DNA from: Halocafeteria seosinensis
Taxonomy: Eukaryota; Sar; Bigyra; Bicosoecida
Direction: 5' to 3'
DNA length: 24,123 nt
Assembly: GCA_001687465.1 (NCBI GenBank)
Contig: LVLI01000562.1
Coordinates: 1 to 24,123, forward strand
The translations under genes and the position numbers were made by a program. Position 1 is the stretch's first letter. Each line of letters begins with the position of its first letter. Shown here in pieces: positions 10,223-18,553 of this stretch. Under the pieces are notes generated by a model that saw only the letters and a program-made list of their open reading frames with translations, was not told where the DNA came from and did not search any database.

Positions 10223-10509
10223 GTAGATCAAGGTTCGCGTCCCTTAGTTATGATGAGTAGCTGGCTCCAAGTAATTACACACACATTTTTTTTCCTTTTA
10301 CCAAGAGTACAAATAATATACTATAGATGCGCTTTTGTCATTATGCCTTGCATAGTCTTAAGCCTACGTCTGTACTACCTCAGACTCTCACAATTCCCAG
10401 GAGACGCAGCTCTGATGGCTGTATTGGTTCATAATTGGTATGTATTGTATTGGTATATATTGTTTGGAACAACATTTCCGTAATTGTACTGACAGTAAAG
10501 AAGAGGAAG
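10223..10509. other. Short intergenic region before SF3B6
   Basis: About 290 bp holding the end of the peptidase transcript and the start of the SF3B6 transcript. A T-rich stretch occurs near 10280-10300. I see no gene in it. The frame upstream of 10510 is open from 10435, but the conserved family N-terminus begins only at the ATG at 10510. Confidence 0.5.
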
Positions 10510-10984
10510 ATGTCAGTGGCCGCGCCAAACCCTTTTATGCAGCAGCAACAGGCTGTGCGTTTGCCTCCCGAAGTGACCAGGATCCTTTTCGTTCGTAATT
10601 TGCCCTTCAAAATTTCGTCCGAAGAGATGTATGAGATTTTCGGCCAATATGGCGCTATTCGTCAAATTCGACTGTAAGTGCCGTGGTAGTCGGGTTCTAT
10701 GTGAATGAAGAGCATGAGCTCTCTTTCGCCATTTTCGCAGAGGAGACCCCAACAACTCCAAGACACGAGGGACAGCGTTTGTGGTTTATGAGGATGTATT
10801 CGACGCCAAGGAGGCATTGGAACACTTGAATGGGTTCAACGTGTGTGGACTTTATCTGAACGTGTTATACTACAGGCAATCCTCGAGTTCGTCGAAAAAG
10901 AACATCAAGAAAGAAAAACAGGAGTTGGAAGAACTTAAGAAGCAGTATCAAGCCATGAGGGAGCGACACAATGCTACAGCATGA
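10510..10984 (+). CDS. SF3B6: U2 snRNP SF3b subunit p14 (SF3B6)
   Basis: Small RRM protein of the SF3b complex that lies near the branch-point adenosine in the U2 snRNP. Exons 10510-10673 and 10741-10984, joined over a 67-nt intron (GTAAGT donor, TTTTCGCAG acceptor, phase 2), give 135 residues, close to the usual size of about 125. The protein begins with a short Gln-rich leader, then [20 protein letters not shown] (RNP2 in ILFVRNL), [19 protein letters not shown], and [17 protein letters not shown] (RNP1), then [17 protein letters not shown]. These are characteristic of p14 and distinguish it from other RRM proteins. The C-terminal tail is a charged helix ([18 protein letters not shown]), as in homologues. 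The intron splits the RRM just after strand 2. Confidence 0.96.
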
Positions 10985-11799
10985 GCCGAACCGATGTCCA
11001 TGATGGGCTTAGGCGATTCATAACACTGGCTGGATTCACTTGAATGAAAGAGTTGGAGAAGAAGAAAGAGTACCGTGGCAGCAGGTGCAACAAGTCAGCT
11101 CCTATTTACTGATACATTCGGTTTCATGCTTTAGGTGGATTCAATTCACGTTAAGATATCTACTGGGTTTTTGCCTCACGAGGTTTAGACTCCAGCTATT
11201 GCCTGCAAAGCGGGGGTTGAACTGTATTTATTATGGCTCGTGACTAACTAGTAATCACGGTCTACCAAAGCCGAAGGAAAAGCTTGAAACCTTCATTCTG
11301 TAGAAGTTCTGGCCTGCCGACGGCCCGTTTGCAGTTTGCTCAATGTTTTTATACATATTTGTTCCGAATGGAGACAGAACGAATGTACAATACTGGCCTT
11401 CCGTCATGCGTGTCGAGGGTATGTCGAACCAGTAAGTGTAGTTGTAGCCTGTTTCACAACCATCCGCAAATGACGGAGAGGAAATACATATACCGAAGTT
11501 CACTGGAAATTCAAATACAGCCCCGTGATTAAGATGATGCCATAAGCGGACAGGGGACCCGCTATACTGACTTCGGCAACTACAAACCCTCCCTATCTTT
11601 TACCCTATTCTCTTGTAATGTGATATGAAATATCGAAAAACCCGCTCGGCAACTCGCTAACAAATTCCTTGCTTTAGGTTGAATGAACCTATTTACAATG
11701 TTTGAGCGTAGAATATACATTATTCATTGAATACTGGGTATGATGTGTATCATTACGAGTATGAGTTTTTCCGGCCCACATAAGCAATCCATTATTTAC
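10985..11799. other. Convergent intergenic region between SF3B6 and the unknown large protein
   Basis: About 815 bp between the stop codons of two convergent genes, so it should hold both 3' untranslated regions. Short open frames on both strands (for example 11040-11243 and 11255-11532) have no recognisable domains. AT content rises toward 11600-11790, as expected for 3' ends. I see no RNA gene or repeat. Confidence 0.5.
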
Positions 11800-14700
11800 T
11801 CAGTGAGTCGGGCGTTGTAAATGGCTGTTCTTTTGAGCGATCCGACTGTGAACATCCGCATAGGCCGCAGAAATGTACTCCGGTGATATTTGAAGCCGCT
11901 GAGCTCTTATTGTCGCTGCTTCCAGGAGATCTGGTGCGCGCAACATATCGATGAGAGCGCTAACGAATCTGGCATCCCACTGCTCTACTTCACTCTTACT
12001 ATTAACGCCTTGCGCTACTTTGCACAGCCTTGCATGAACGTTAGCGATCACACGGTGACACACGTCGCTAAGGCGTTGAGCATTCAGTAAAGGGAGAAGG
12101 CGACTAATTACCGACTCCTCCGAGGATGATCCTTCTCCCGTAGTCAAACTCTTCGCAAGAGCGGGACAAGTAAGACCCATCTTTCCCAGAGACTCAACTA
12201 TATGAATATTAAGCCGAAGATGGAGACGAGTATCCCCTGCACCTTCGATGAAAACACCGTCAGCTGTCCCTGATGACCACAACGGTTCTCGTGAAGTTGT
12301 CCCTTTCCAATAGTCAGAGAGCGCTCTCAACACAACGACGTAGATTTGGATGAGTGGGAACACCGCTTCAATCAGCTCAGTCGACCCAATACAATTTCTG
12401 CTCACGTTAGCTACAGAGCTTAGCAGTTTCAAGAATTGTGAAGAACGCGTTAGATCATTGCTGAGGATGCGCCCACGTAACGAAGAAGGGACATCTGTAA
12501 CGCGCGCTAGGTTGAATAGGACATCGTTGCTGTTATCGTTCAGCAAACTCAAAAAACTGCTTGTTTGCTTAGGATCATTTGCATTCGCTAAATGTGCAGG
12601 CCTCCGTCTTGAAACACCACGCATAACCGGATCTACTTTCCTTGATACTCTATAGACGATGGTCCGAATGCTGAGGAGTAATGGGTCTTTCGACATGCTC
12701 TCGCTGCGATACATGAACCGCAAAGCAGTATCAAGAACGTCACTGAGGAATGCTGTCCACTTTGTCCGGTGCTCAAGCGTTGCTGTGTGGTTTGATATTC
12801 GCTCGAGGCATCTATCTGTGAGGATACTCACCACCCGCGAGTCCAGGAGGCACCCAGTAAGGAGGAGGGTTGAAACACTGCCGCAAAACCGTCTATCCAT
12901 TAAGTTATACTGCTCAGTAGCACTTCTACCCCTAGCTATGGTTAGAACGCATCGCAGTGTAAACTCTCCTACAGTCCTTCCTCCATTGTTTCGCGTAAGT
13001 GCGCTGAAGTTTTCCTTTTGTAAGATCTTCTCACGGTGTCGGGCCATAATGGTATACCAATTCGGATTGAACCCAACAGCAAGTGCGAAGGCACCCAATT
13101 CAAGCTGAAGAACGGCAGTTTCATAAGAAAAATTCAGACGGGTTAGAACGTCCACAGCTGCCATTGAAGCATTAGCTAGGCATCCTCGAGTTAAGTGGTC
13201 GCCCTGACGCTCACACTTTTCTGTCAAATACAAACTCAGCGTGGAACCGAACTCATACAGTGACGAAGCTATGCCAGTGAAAACAATCATTGTGTGATAA
13301 ACTTTTGTAAAGATGTCCTGCGATGCACTGACATTCCCATTATAGCGGCACCAGTGCACGACCTCGTCCCAGCACTCATGAGAAAACCGCGGACTTGTGG
13401 TGTTATCAAACGGTTCAGCGGTCAACAGTGAGCACGCACAATTCCACAACAATGTGCCCATGGATGCACTTATTTTTCCATTATCTCTCATGTACTGTGT
13501 AGGTAGTACACACACGCACACACACCTTGTTGCGTAGCGAGCCACAGATTTTAGGAGGCTATTGAACAATCCATATAGACTGATGATCTCTTCCTTTTTG
13601 AAGATGAATTTTTCACTCTCGCATGAGCCAAGTTTCACGAAGAAGGTGAATTCTTCCTCTAAAGAACTCTGGACAAACGATATGTCGATGCTTGCCCGAG
13701 TATGCTCAAGTACGCCTCCGAAATCAATGGATCGAAGGATTCCTTTAGCATCTAAACCATCGCACCCATTAATAGCACTGTTGCGTGAGGGTGTCTTGGC
13801 ATACCATCTTACAATACAGTAGAGCATCATCCCCATCACATGACCCACTACAGTTGTCTCCGTTTGAGCTTCACATCCTAGAAAGACAGATCTTACGAGA
13901 ACTTGTAGGATATCTGATGCAAGCTTTACATCAGTTTGGAGAGCCTGATGAATCGCCACGATAGTCTCGTGAAACAACCAACCAATGAGGCGGATTCGCT
14001 CAGCCTTGTGCGCTCCAGACACCTCGGCATGTTCCCCATTCTTGTGCATCTCAAGTGTATGCGGAGCCAATCCGGTCAGAAAGTGAACGTAGTTAGACGC
14101 TCTCGTGTTCTCCAAGGCTTGTGAAACATGGCTCATCACTTGGAAGACCAGCGTCGTATTCTGGCACCGCCGGCAAGACTCGGAAAACACCGGAAGTGTG
14201 TGTGGGTCCTGCTTCAGTGCATAACTGATGACCGCAAATACACAATGGGTCCAGAAAGGGAGCTCCGTTTCCTCGGTAAGTCCGTCCAGGAAGTGGAACG
14301 TACTTCTGACAAGGATTCTGACGGCCTCCACGCTGTCAGTTATAGAAAAAAACGCGAGAAGGAAGAGGGAATGAAGAGTCGAAGGTGATACCACCGATGT
14401 TTCCACATTACTTATAGTATCTAAACACTCCTTCATCGTTTGCTCCGCCGCGTTAGCTTCTGAGGACCCTTCATTCGGTTTGGATAATTCGAAGTATACT
14501 GTCAGTGCTTCCTTTAGCGCTTCGCACGCCCCACTTGGATTAAGCAGTCTTTCTGTGATACTGCGAACCATATCAATCGCAAGTAATTTGGCTTTTGGAG
14601 TAGATCGTAGGGTGTCACTTTTAACCCCACGACCTTCCGATTTTCGTCTGCCTCTCTTGCCGCCTAGTAAGCTCGACGAGCTTTTGTAACCCGACGCTCT

Positions 14701-15546
14701 GGATACTTCCGAAGAGTGGGGCTCCTCCAGATCACTGGTTGTCCCCTTCGTTCCGCCAATATCACTAGAGCGGACGTCGTTCAGTCCAGAGGAACTCCGC
14801 CCCATTCCCGAACATTCCGAGGCTTTCTGGGGACTTTGAAAGCTCGTCATTACCGGGGGATCCGATGCAGCGGAGGGAGTCATCGACAATGGAGATGCAA
14901 CACATGCTCGCTTACTCGGTCTTCGGACTTCATCTTGAAGGGACTCCTTATCCTCGCCACTTAGATGCGAGGTGCACTCTTGCAGAAGTTCGCGTTGGAG
15001 TTCATCCGGCAGAAAATCGTCCAAACTGGACAAATGTTTGCGCAGGACAGGAAACCAAACACTTGGCCACTCTTGAGAAACTTTAGCCAACGACAGCCAT
15101 TTTGTGGCTGCACTTGCACCAAGCTTTCTATCAGCAAAGTACTCCTGGAACAGCTGTTCCGGGGCAATTCCCGCCGAAGTATTGCTATTTCCCTGACTCG
15201 TTTGGGTCAGTCTACCCCTTTTATCCTGACACTGGTGATACTGTTGATCATGTGTAGTGAACCCTGTAGGAGTTATGTCCGAGGAGGAGGCAGATGAGGC
15301 GTCAATATGGGCGGACACAGTGGATGACGTGTCAGTTTTCTGGTACACTTCAAGATCCTGGCCGGCAGCTGCACTGCTTTTCCCCCGGTGTTCTGCTGAC
15401 GCAGAATGAGGTGTTCGCGTCAGAGGCCGCGTCGTGTTCTCCGGAGTCATTCCATACTGCTGGTGGGTGTCTTCTTCACCCCCGTCCTGCTTGCTCTGTA
15501 CATAGTTATAAAAATCAATCGCGGTGGCTACCTCGGTCGGATCCAT
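11800..15546 (-). CDS. Large protein of unknown function, Ser-rich N-terminus and helical body
   Basis: Single open frame of 1248 residues from ATG at 15546, whose context GAGAAGATGG is a good initiation site. The frame stays open a further 57 bp upstream but without an ATG. I do not recognise the family. Residues 1-130 are hydrophilic and Ser/Thr/Gln-rich. A short folded segment (about 130-190, with EYFADRKLGASAATKWLSLA and FLPDELQRELL) precedes a Ser/Pro-rich basic region with a nuclear-signal-like KRGRRK near 296. From about 320 to the end the sequence alternates hydrophobic and polar residues in a pattern suggesting stacked alpha-helices, as in large scaffold subunits of nuclear complexes. 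There are no transmembrane segments or catalytic motifs. A coding CA/GT microsatellite gives CVCVCV near residue 675. The absence of introns over 3.7 kb contrasts with its neighbours. The nuclear scaffold idea is inference only. Confidence 0.8.
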   Translation of the reverse strand: MDPTEVATAIDFYNYVQSKQDGGEEDTHQQYGMTPENTTRPLTRTPHSASAEHRGKSSAAAGQDLEVYQKTDTSSTVSAHIDASSASSSDITPTGFTTHDQQYHQCQDKRGRLTQTSQGNSNTSAGIAPEQLFQEYFADRKLGASAATKWLSLAKVSQEWPSVWFPVLRKHLSSLDDFLPDELQRELLQECTSHLSGEDKESLQDEVRRPSKRACVASPLSMTPSAASDPPVMTSFQSPQKASECSGMGRSSSGLNDVRSSDIGGTKGTTSDLEEPHSSEVSRASGYKSSSSLLGGKRGRRKSEGRGVKSDTLRSTPKAKLLAIDMVRSITERLLNPSGACEALKEALTVYFELSKPNEGSSEANAAEQTMKECLDTISNVETSVVSPSTLHSLFLLAFFSITDSVEAVRILVRSTFHFLDGLTEETELPFWTHCVFAVISYALKQDPHTLPVFSESCRRCQNTTLVFQVMSHVSQALENTRASNYVHFLTGLAPHTLEMHKNGEHAEVSGAHKAERIRLIGWLFHETIVAIHQALQTDVKLASDILQVLVRSVFLGCEAQTETTVVGHVMGMMLYCIVRWYAKTPSRNSAINGCDGLDAKGILRSIDFGGVLEHTRASIDISFVQSSLEEEFTFFVKLGSCESEKFIFKKEEIISLYGLFNSLLKSVARYATRCVCVCVLPTQYMRDNGKISASMGTLLWNCACSLLTAEPFDNTTSPRFSHECWDEVVHWCRYNGNVSASQDIFTKVYHTMIVFTGIASSLYEFGSTLSLYLTEKCERQGDHLTRGCLANASMAAVDVLTRLNFSYETAVLQLELGAFALAVGFNPNWYTIMARHREKILQKENFSALTRNNGGRTVGEFTLRCVLTIARGRSATEQYNLMDRRFCGSVSTLLLTGCLLDSRVVSILTDRCLERISNHTATLEHRTKWTAFLSDVLDTALRFMYRSESMSKDPLLLSIRTIVYRVSRKVDPVMRGVSRRRPAHLANANDPKQTSSFLSLLNDNSNDVLFNLARVTDVPSSLRGRILSNDLTRSSQFLKLLSSVANVSRNCIGSTELIEAVFPLIQIYVVVLRALSDYWKGTTSREPLWSSGTADGVFIEGAGDTRLHLRLNIHIVESLGKMGLTCPALAKSLTTGEGSSSEESVISRLLPLLNAQRLSDVCHRVIANVHARLCKVAQGVNSKSEVEQWDARFVSALIDMLRAPDLLEAATIRAQRLQISPEYISAAYADVHSRIAQKNSHLQRPTH

Positions 15547-16126
15547 CTTCTCTGTTCGGGTCCACCCGTTAAACAGTGCCGTTGCCTCTTTGGCTTCAAA
15601 CACCCTGGGCTACCCCTCGCTCGATCCGTCAGGGCCCTTTGGAGTTTCAAACAAGCCCTACAGACATCCAGTTACGCGGATATATACGATACAAAGGCAC
15701 CTCAAGGATAACAAACCAATATGGGCTTATACTGTTGATAAAACCACTCCCAAGATGAAAACCGGCGGAGTCTTCTGGGAACACCCTACTGGCAGAATTA
15801 GGTTGTACTTGTTTGTCCCTCTCCAGCACACACAATACGCTTTAATCAAGCTCGGTCACTCCAATAGACGGTTGAGTACCAAATAGTCTCCAAGAACACG
15901 CTGTGGATGATGCAAAATAGCCTCAAAATACAAGTAAAATAGGCCGCCTCTGATCGATTTTCACAGACACCAAAGACACACGAAACAACACAAACACACA
16001 AAACAATCGCTACCTATACAGCATAACACTACCACTAGAGAACCAATACATCGATTCTTCAAGAACCCGAGGATTTACAAACTCAGCAACACATCCTGAA
16101 ATGGAACAATTTGTGAACAAAGTGGT

Positions 16127-16152
16127 GGGGTTGGGCGGGGAGGGAAGGAGGG
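16127..16152 (+). promoter_or_regulatory. Predicted G-quadruplex motif
   Basis: Runs of GGGG, GGG, GGGG, GGG and GGG separated by loops of 1-5 bases lie on the plus strand, satisfying the usual pattern of at least four G3 runs with loops of up to seven. It is about 580 bp upstream of the start of the minus-strand unknown gene and downstream of clathrin light chain. Whether it forms or acts in vivo is not shown. Confidence 0.6.
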
Positions 16153-16346
16153 AAACTGGTTTGCCAGGTTTCTGGGCAAGAACAGTGCCGGTGTGGGAAA
16201 GTCACCAGCCTTCTTCGAAGAAGTATATGAGTCAACCCCTTTTTACATGGTGCTGCACCTACAAACGTCAGGGGAGTGGGAGAAAGAGTGCAAATAGGGA
16301 AGGGACCCGGCTGAGGAAGACACATGAACGCACAAAAGAGTGCACG

Positions 16347-16362
16347 AAAAAAAAAAAAAAAA
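16347..16362 (+). repeat. A16 homopolymer tract
   Basis: Sixteen consecutive A residues on the plus strand (T16 on minus), about 190 bp from the G-quadruplex motif. No target-site duplication or retroelement remnant could be recognised beside it, so I treat it as a simple repeat. Confidence 0.9.
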
Positions 16363-16940
16363 CTGTACTCGTTGAACTTCGTTTGGGGCGCGACGAAGAC
16401 ACTCAAACACTGGGGGCAGAAGGTCGGATGGCGCTCCATGAACCACAAGATGTAAGTGCACTTTCTCTAAAACTTCTCACTAGAAAGAATAACATTGAAG
16501 AAAATGTAGGAGCGGTAGAGTGCCAATGACTCGCAGTGGATGAGTAAAATCTTCCGGAGATTCAGTGCAGCAGTGTTGTTCGTCGAGCCAAAACCTGAGA
16601 AACCACTTCTGCTGTGTTGAACTCTGGATACCCCAAAGAACAACATGGCGACTCTTAAAAGAAGAGCAGAGCTCACAGGATCAGCCAGGAAGTGCGCATT
16701 CGTTCCCTGGAGAACGGGCTTGGGACTGCCCACGAAGCCCGACATTACTTAAGAGTTACAGCAGCTTCACACAACAGATTCATGACCCAGAGGGTCTGGT
16801 AGAGGCAACGACTTGTGGGAGCTTGTGATGCCAACTATGCACACGAATCGAGAGAAGCAGTGCTCTCTTAGGAAATCTTGCATCAAGTGTGTATTTTTTG
16901 CGGAACCAAAATTACCCCGAATATCGATCGAACCACTTCT

Positions 16941-18029
16941 TCAATGGGCAGCTCCATCCTCGGGCAAAGGTTCATTCTTCAATTGAACGAGGACATCTTT
17001 CATTCGTGAGACATCATATCCACCTGCTTCCGGATTTTGGGCGTCGATCAGACTCACAACTCTCTTCCAACTGTCATCCATGGCGGCCATAATTTCGTTT
17101 TGCGTTTCTTCCTGTTCAATGCGATTCTGCTCTTTTCGCTTGTCTAACTGAGATACACGATTTTCCAACCAAGAAGACAATTGATTAGAGGCTGCCTTTC
17201 GACGTTGTTGTTTCGCCTCACGTTCTTTCTTATCCTTTTCTTCTACCTGCTGTCTAAATTTCTTGTTAAATTCACTGCAAAGAAGGAAGCCAAACAATCG
17301 TCAAACGAATTCTCAGCGGTAGATTGAAAAATGCGTTCTCTTTCTTCGATAAGACGAAAGGATACATATTCCAAAAGCACTTACATTAAGGGCGCAGACT
17401 GTTCAGCTTCCTCCTGGGCTTGTGCTACGTTGCTTGCCGCATTTGGCTGTTCTCCATTTGTCGCATCTGCACCCACAGGAAGTTCATACCACGGTAAAAC
17501 TTGTTGCCAAAACGCGGTGCACGATGAATGACTTACTTGGAGCATCTCGCGGTATGTATGCACTTGATTCCCCTGGAGCTGCTGCTTGGTAAGTTGCTCC
17601 GTCCGCTTCGAACTCGTCATCTCCATGGAGATCGTCACCTAAGTCCTCCTCTCCTCCATTGAACATCTCATCATCTTCGCCTTCACCTTGGAAATCTACG
17701 AGGTCATCACTGCACATACGTATGGTAGCATAAGACATTTAGCAGTGGCTGTACATCGCGCGCGGAACGTGACAACACGACGGCTATGAGCTCCTCTTGG
17801 GAGTCCCCTTGCGAGAAACTACAAAAAGCATCCAAGATTTCACTCCCATATTCTCGCAGTCATCTACACCAATACCCTCTCAGAAAGCACTTCTCCTTTA
17901 ACATACGAAGTGAAGAAACAAAGCATGCTAAATTGAGATCATCTTCCATGAGCAAGCGTCCAAAGAAGCCGAAAAAGCAGCCATAACTTACGCTCCATCT
18001 CCATGGAAATCATCATTATCTGGCTCCAT
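16941..18029 (-). CDS. CLTA/CLC: Clathrin light chain
   Basis: Regulatory subunit that binds the clathrin heavy chain on coated vesicles. Exons in transcription order: 18029-17992, 17709-17537, 17466-17385 and 17274-16941; introns are 282, 70 and 110 nt, all GT-AG, with phases 2, 1 and 2 that join cleanly to 208 residues. The N-terminal half is acidic and Gly-rich (MEPDNDDFHGDG, then DDLVDFQGEGEDDEMFNGGE), as in light chains. The central helix (EFNKKFRQQVEEKDKKEREA to ENRVSQLDKRKEQNRIEQEE) is the heavy-chain-binding coiled coil. The C-terminus WKRVVSLIDAQ followed by DVSRMKDVLVQLK is the conserved family end. The start at 18029 is the only ATG giving a short acidic first exon in the right phase. 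The first intron is notably longer than the others. The gene is divergent from PRP40, with 524 bp between the two start codons. Confidence 0.92.
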
Positions 18030-18553
18030 TTTAACTATATCAAACCCTCTATTATATTGTTCAGAAAAGGCACAAGAGAGCTCTCTTCTTCCTCCGCTGT
18101 GTCAGAAGGACGATAGCCAACAACAGATCGAAATAGACGGCGTGAGACAACACCACCATTTTTGGTGGCTGAACGCAACAAACAAATGTGCCACCCACGA
18201 TACGAGCACTAATTAGTAGTTTAACACGTTTCGATGAATCTATCCCACATATTTGTTTGGTGCCATGTGGGAAACATGTCATTAATTACCTGCATGCTGT
18301 GGCAAATGACCTAAAGGTCGTTGAAAACGAATACTTAGCCCAGAAAAGTTCGGGAGGTACGTGCTGTGGGATTGACTTTGGGCGATAGAGGGTCTATACA
18401 TCACCGCAGGACCACAGGATTCGAAATACGACCAAGTGTGGAATTCGTTTCGACGTTGAAAGCTTGGAGCCTCCGCGTTCATGGGTGTGGGCTCCCTTGG
18501 TTCAATTGTTACTGTGTCTACTTTTCTTATCTTAACACCTCCAAGCCACAACG
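18030..18553. promoter_or_regulatory. Divergent promoter region between clathrin light chain and PRP40
   Basis: 524 bp separate the two outward-facing start codons, so both promoters and 5' untranslated regions should lie here. I see no clear TATA box or repeated motif, and no coding sequence. Short open frames on both strands have no family resemblance. Confidence 0.55.

Larger units (their letters stand above)
15547..16940. other. Largest intergenic region, upstream of the unknown large gene and downstream of clathrin light chain
   Basis: About 1.4 kb without a supported gene. It should contain the promoter and leader of the minus-strand unknown gene (left part) and the 3' end of the clathrin light chain transcript (right part). 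Several open frames occur on the plus strand (15524-15886, 16101-16529), but they are low-complexity or run through an A16 tract and show no family resemblance. Sequence features are a CA/ACA-rich stretch near 15966-16005, a G-quadruplex motif at 16127-16152 and the A16 tract at 16347-16362. Confidence 0.5.

Noticed and set aside
10228-10246. tRNA B-box-like GGTTCGCGTCC just after the MPP-beta stop
   Set aside because: The invariant A58 is replaced, and no cloverleaf or A box lies upstream, where the peptidase coding sequence ends.
15547-15603. Upstream extension of the large unknown protein
   Set aside because: The frame would have to start at GTG; the ATG at 15546 has a strong context and is preferred.
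16210-16223. 14-bp perfect palindrome CTTCTTCGAAGAAG, considered as a heat-shock element
   Set aside because: The TTC and GAA units are separated by 0 or 3 bases rather than the 2 required, and a 14-bp palindrome is expected about once by chance in a window this size.
16101-16529. 142-codon plus-strand open frame
   Set aside because: It runs through the G-rich motif and the A16 tract (a lysine run), has no recognisable domain and lacks neighbouring coding support.
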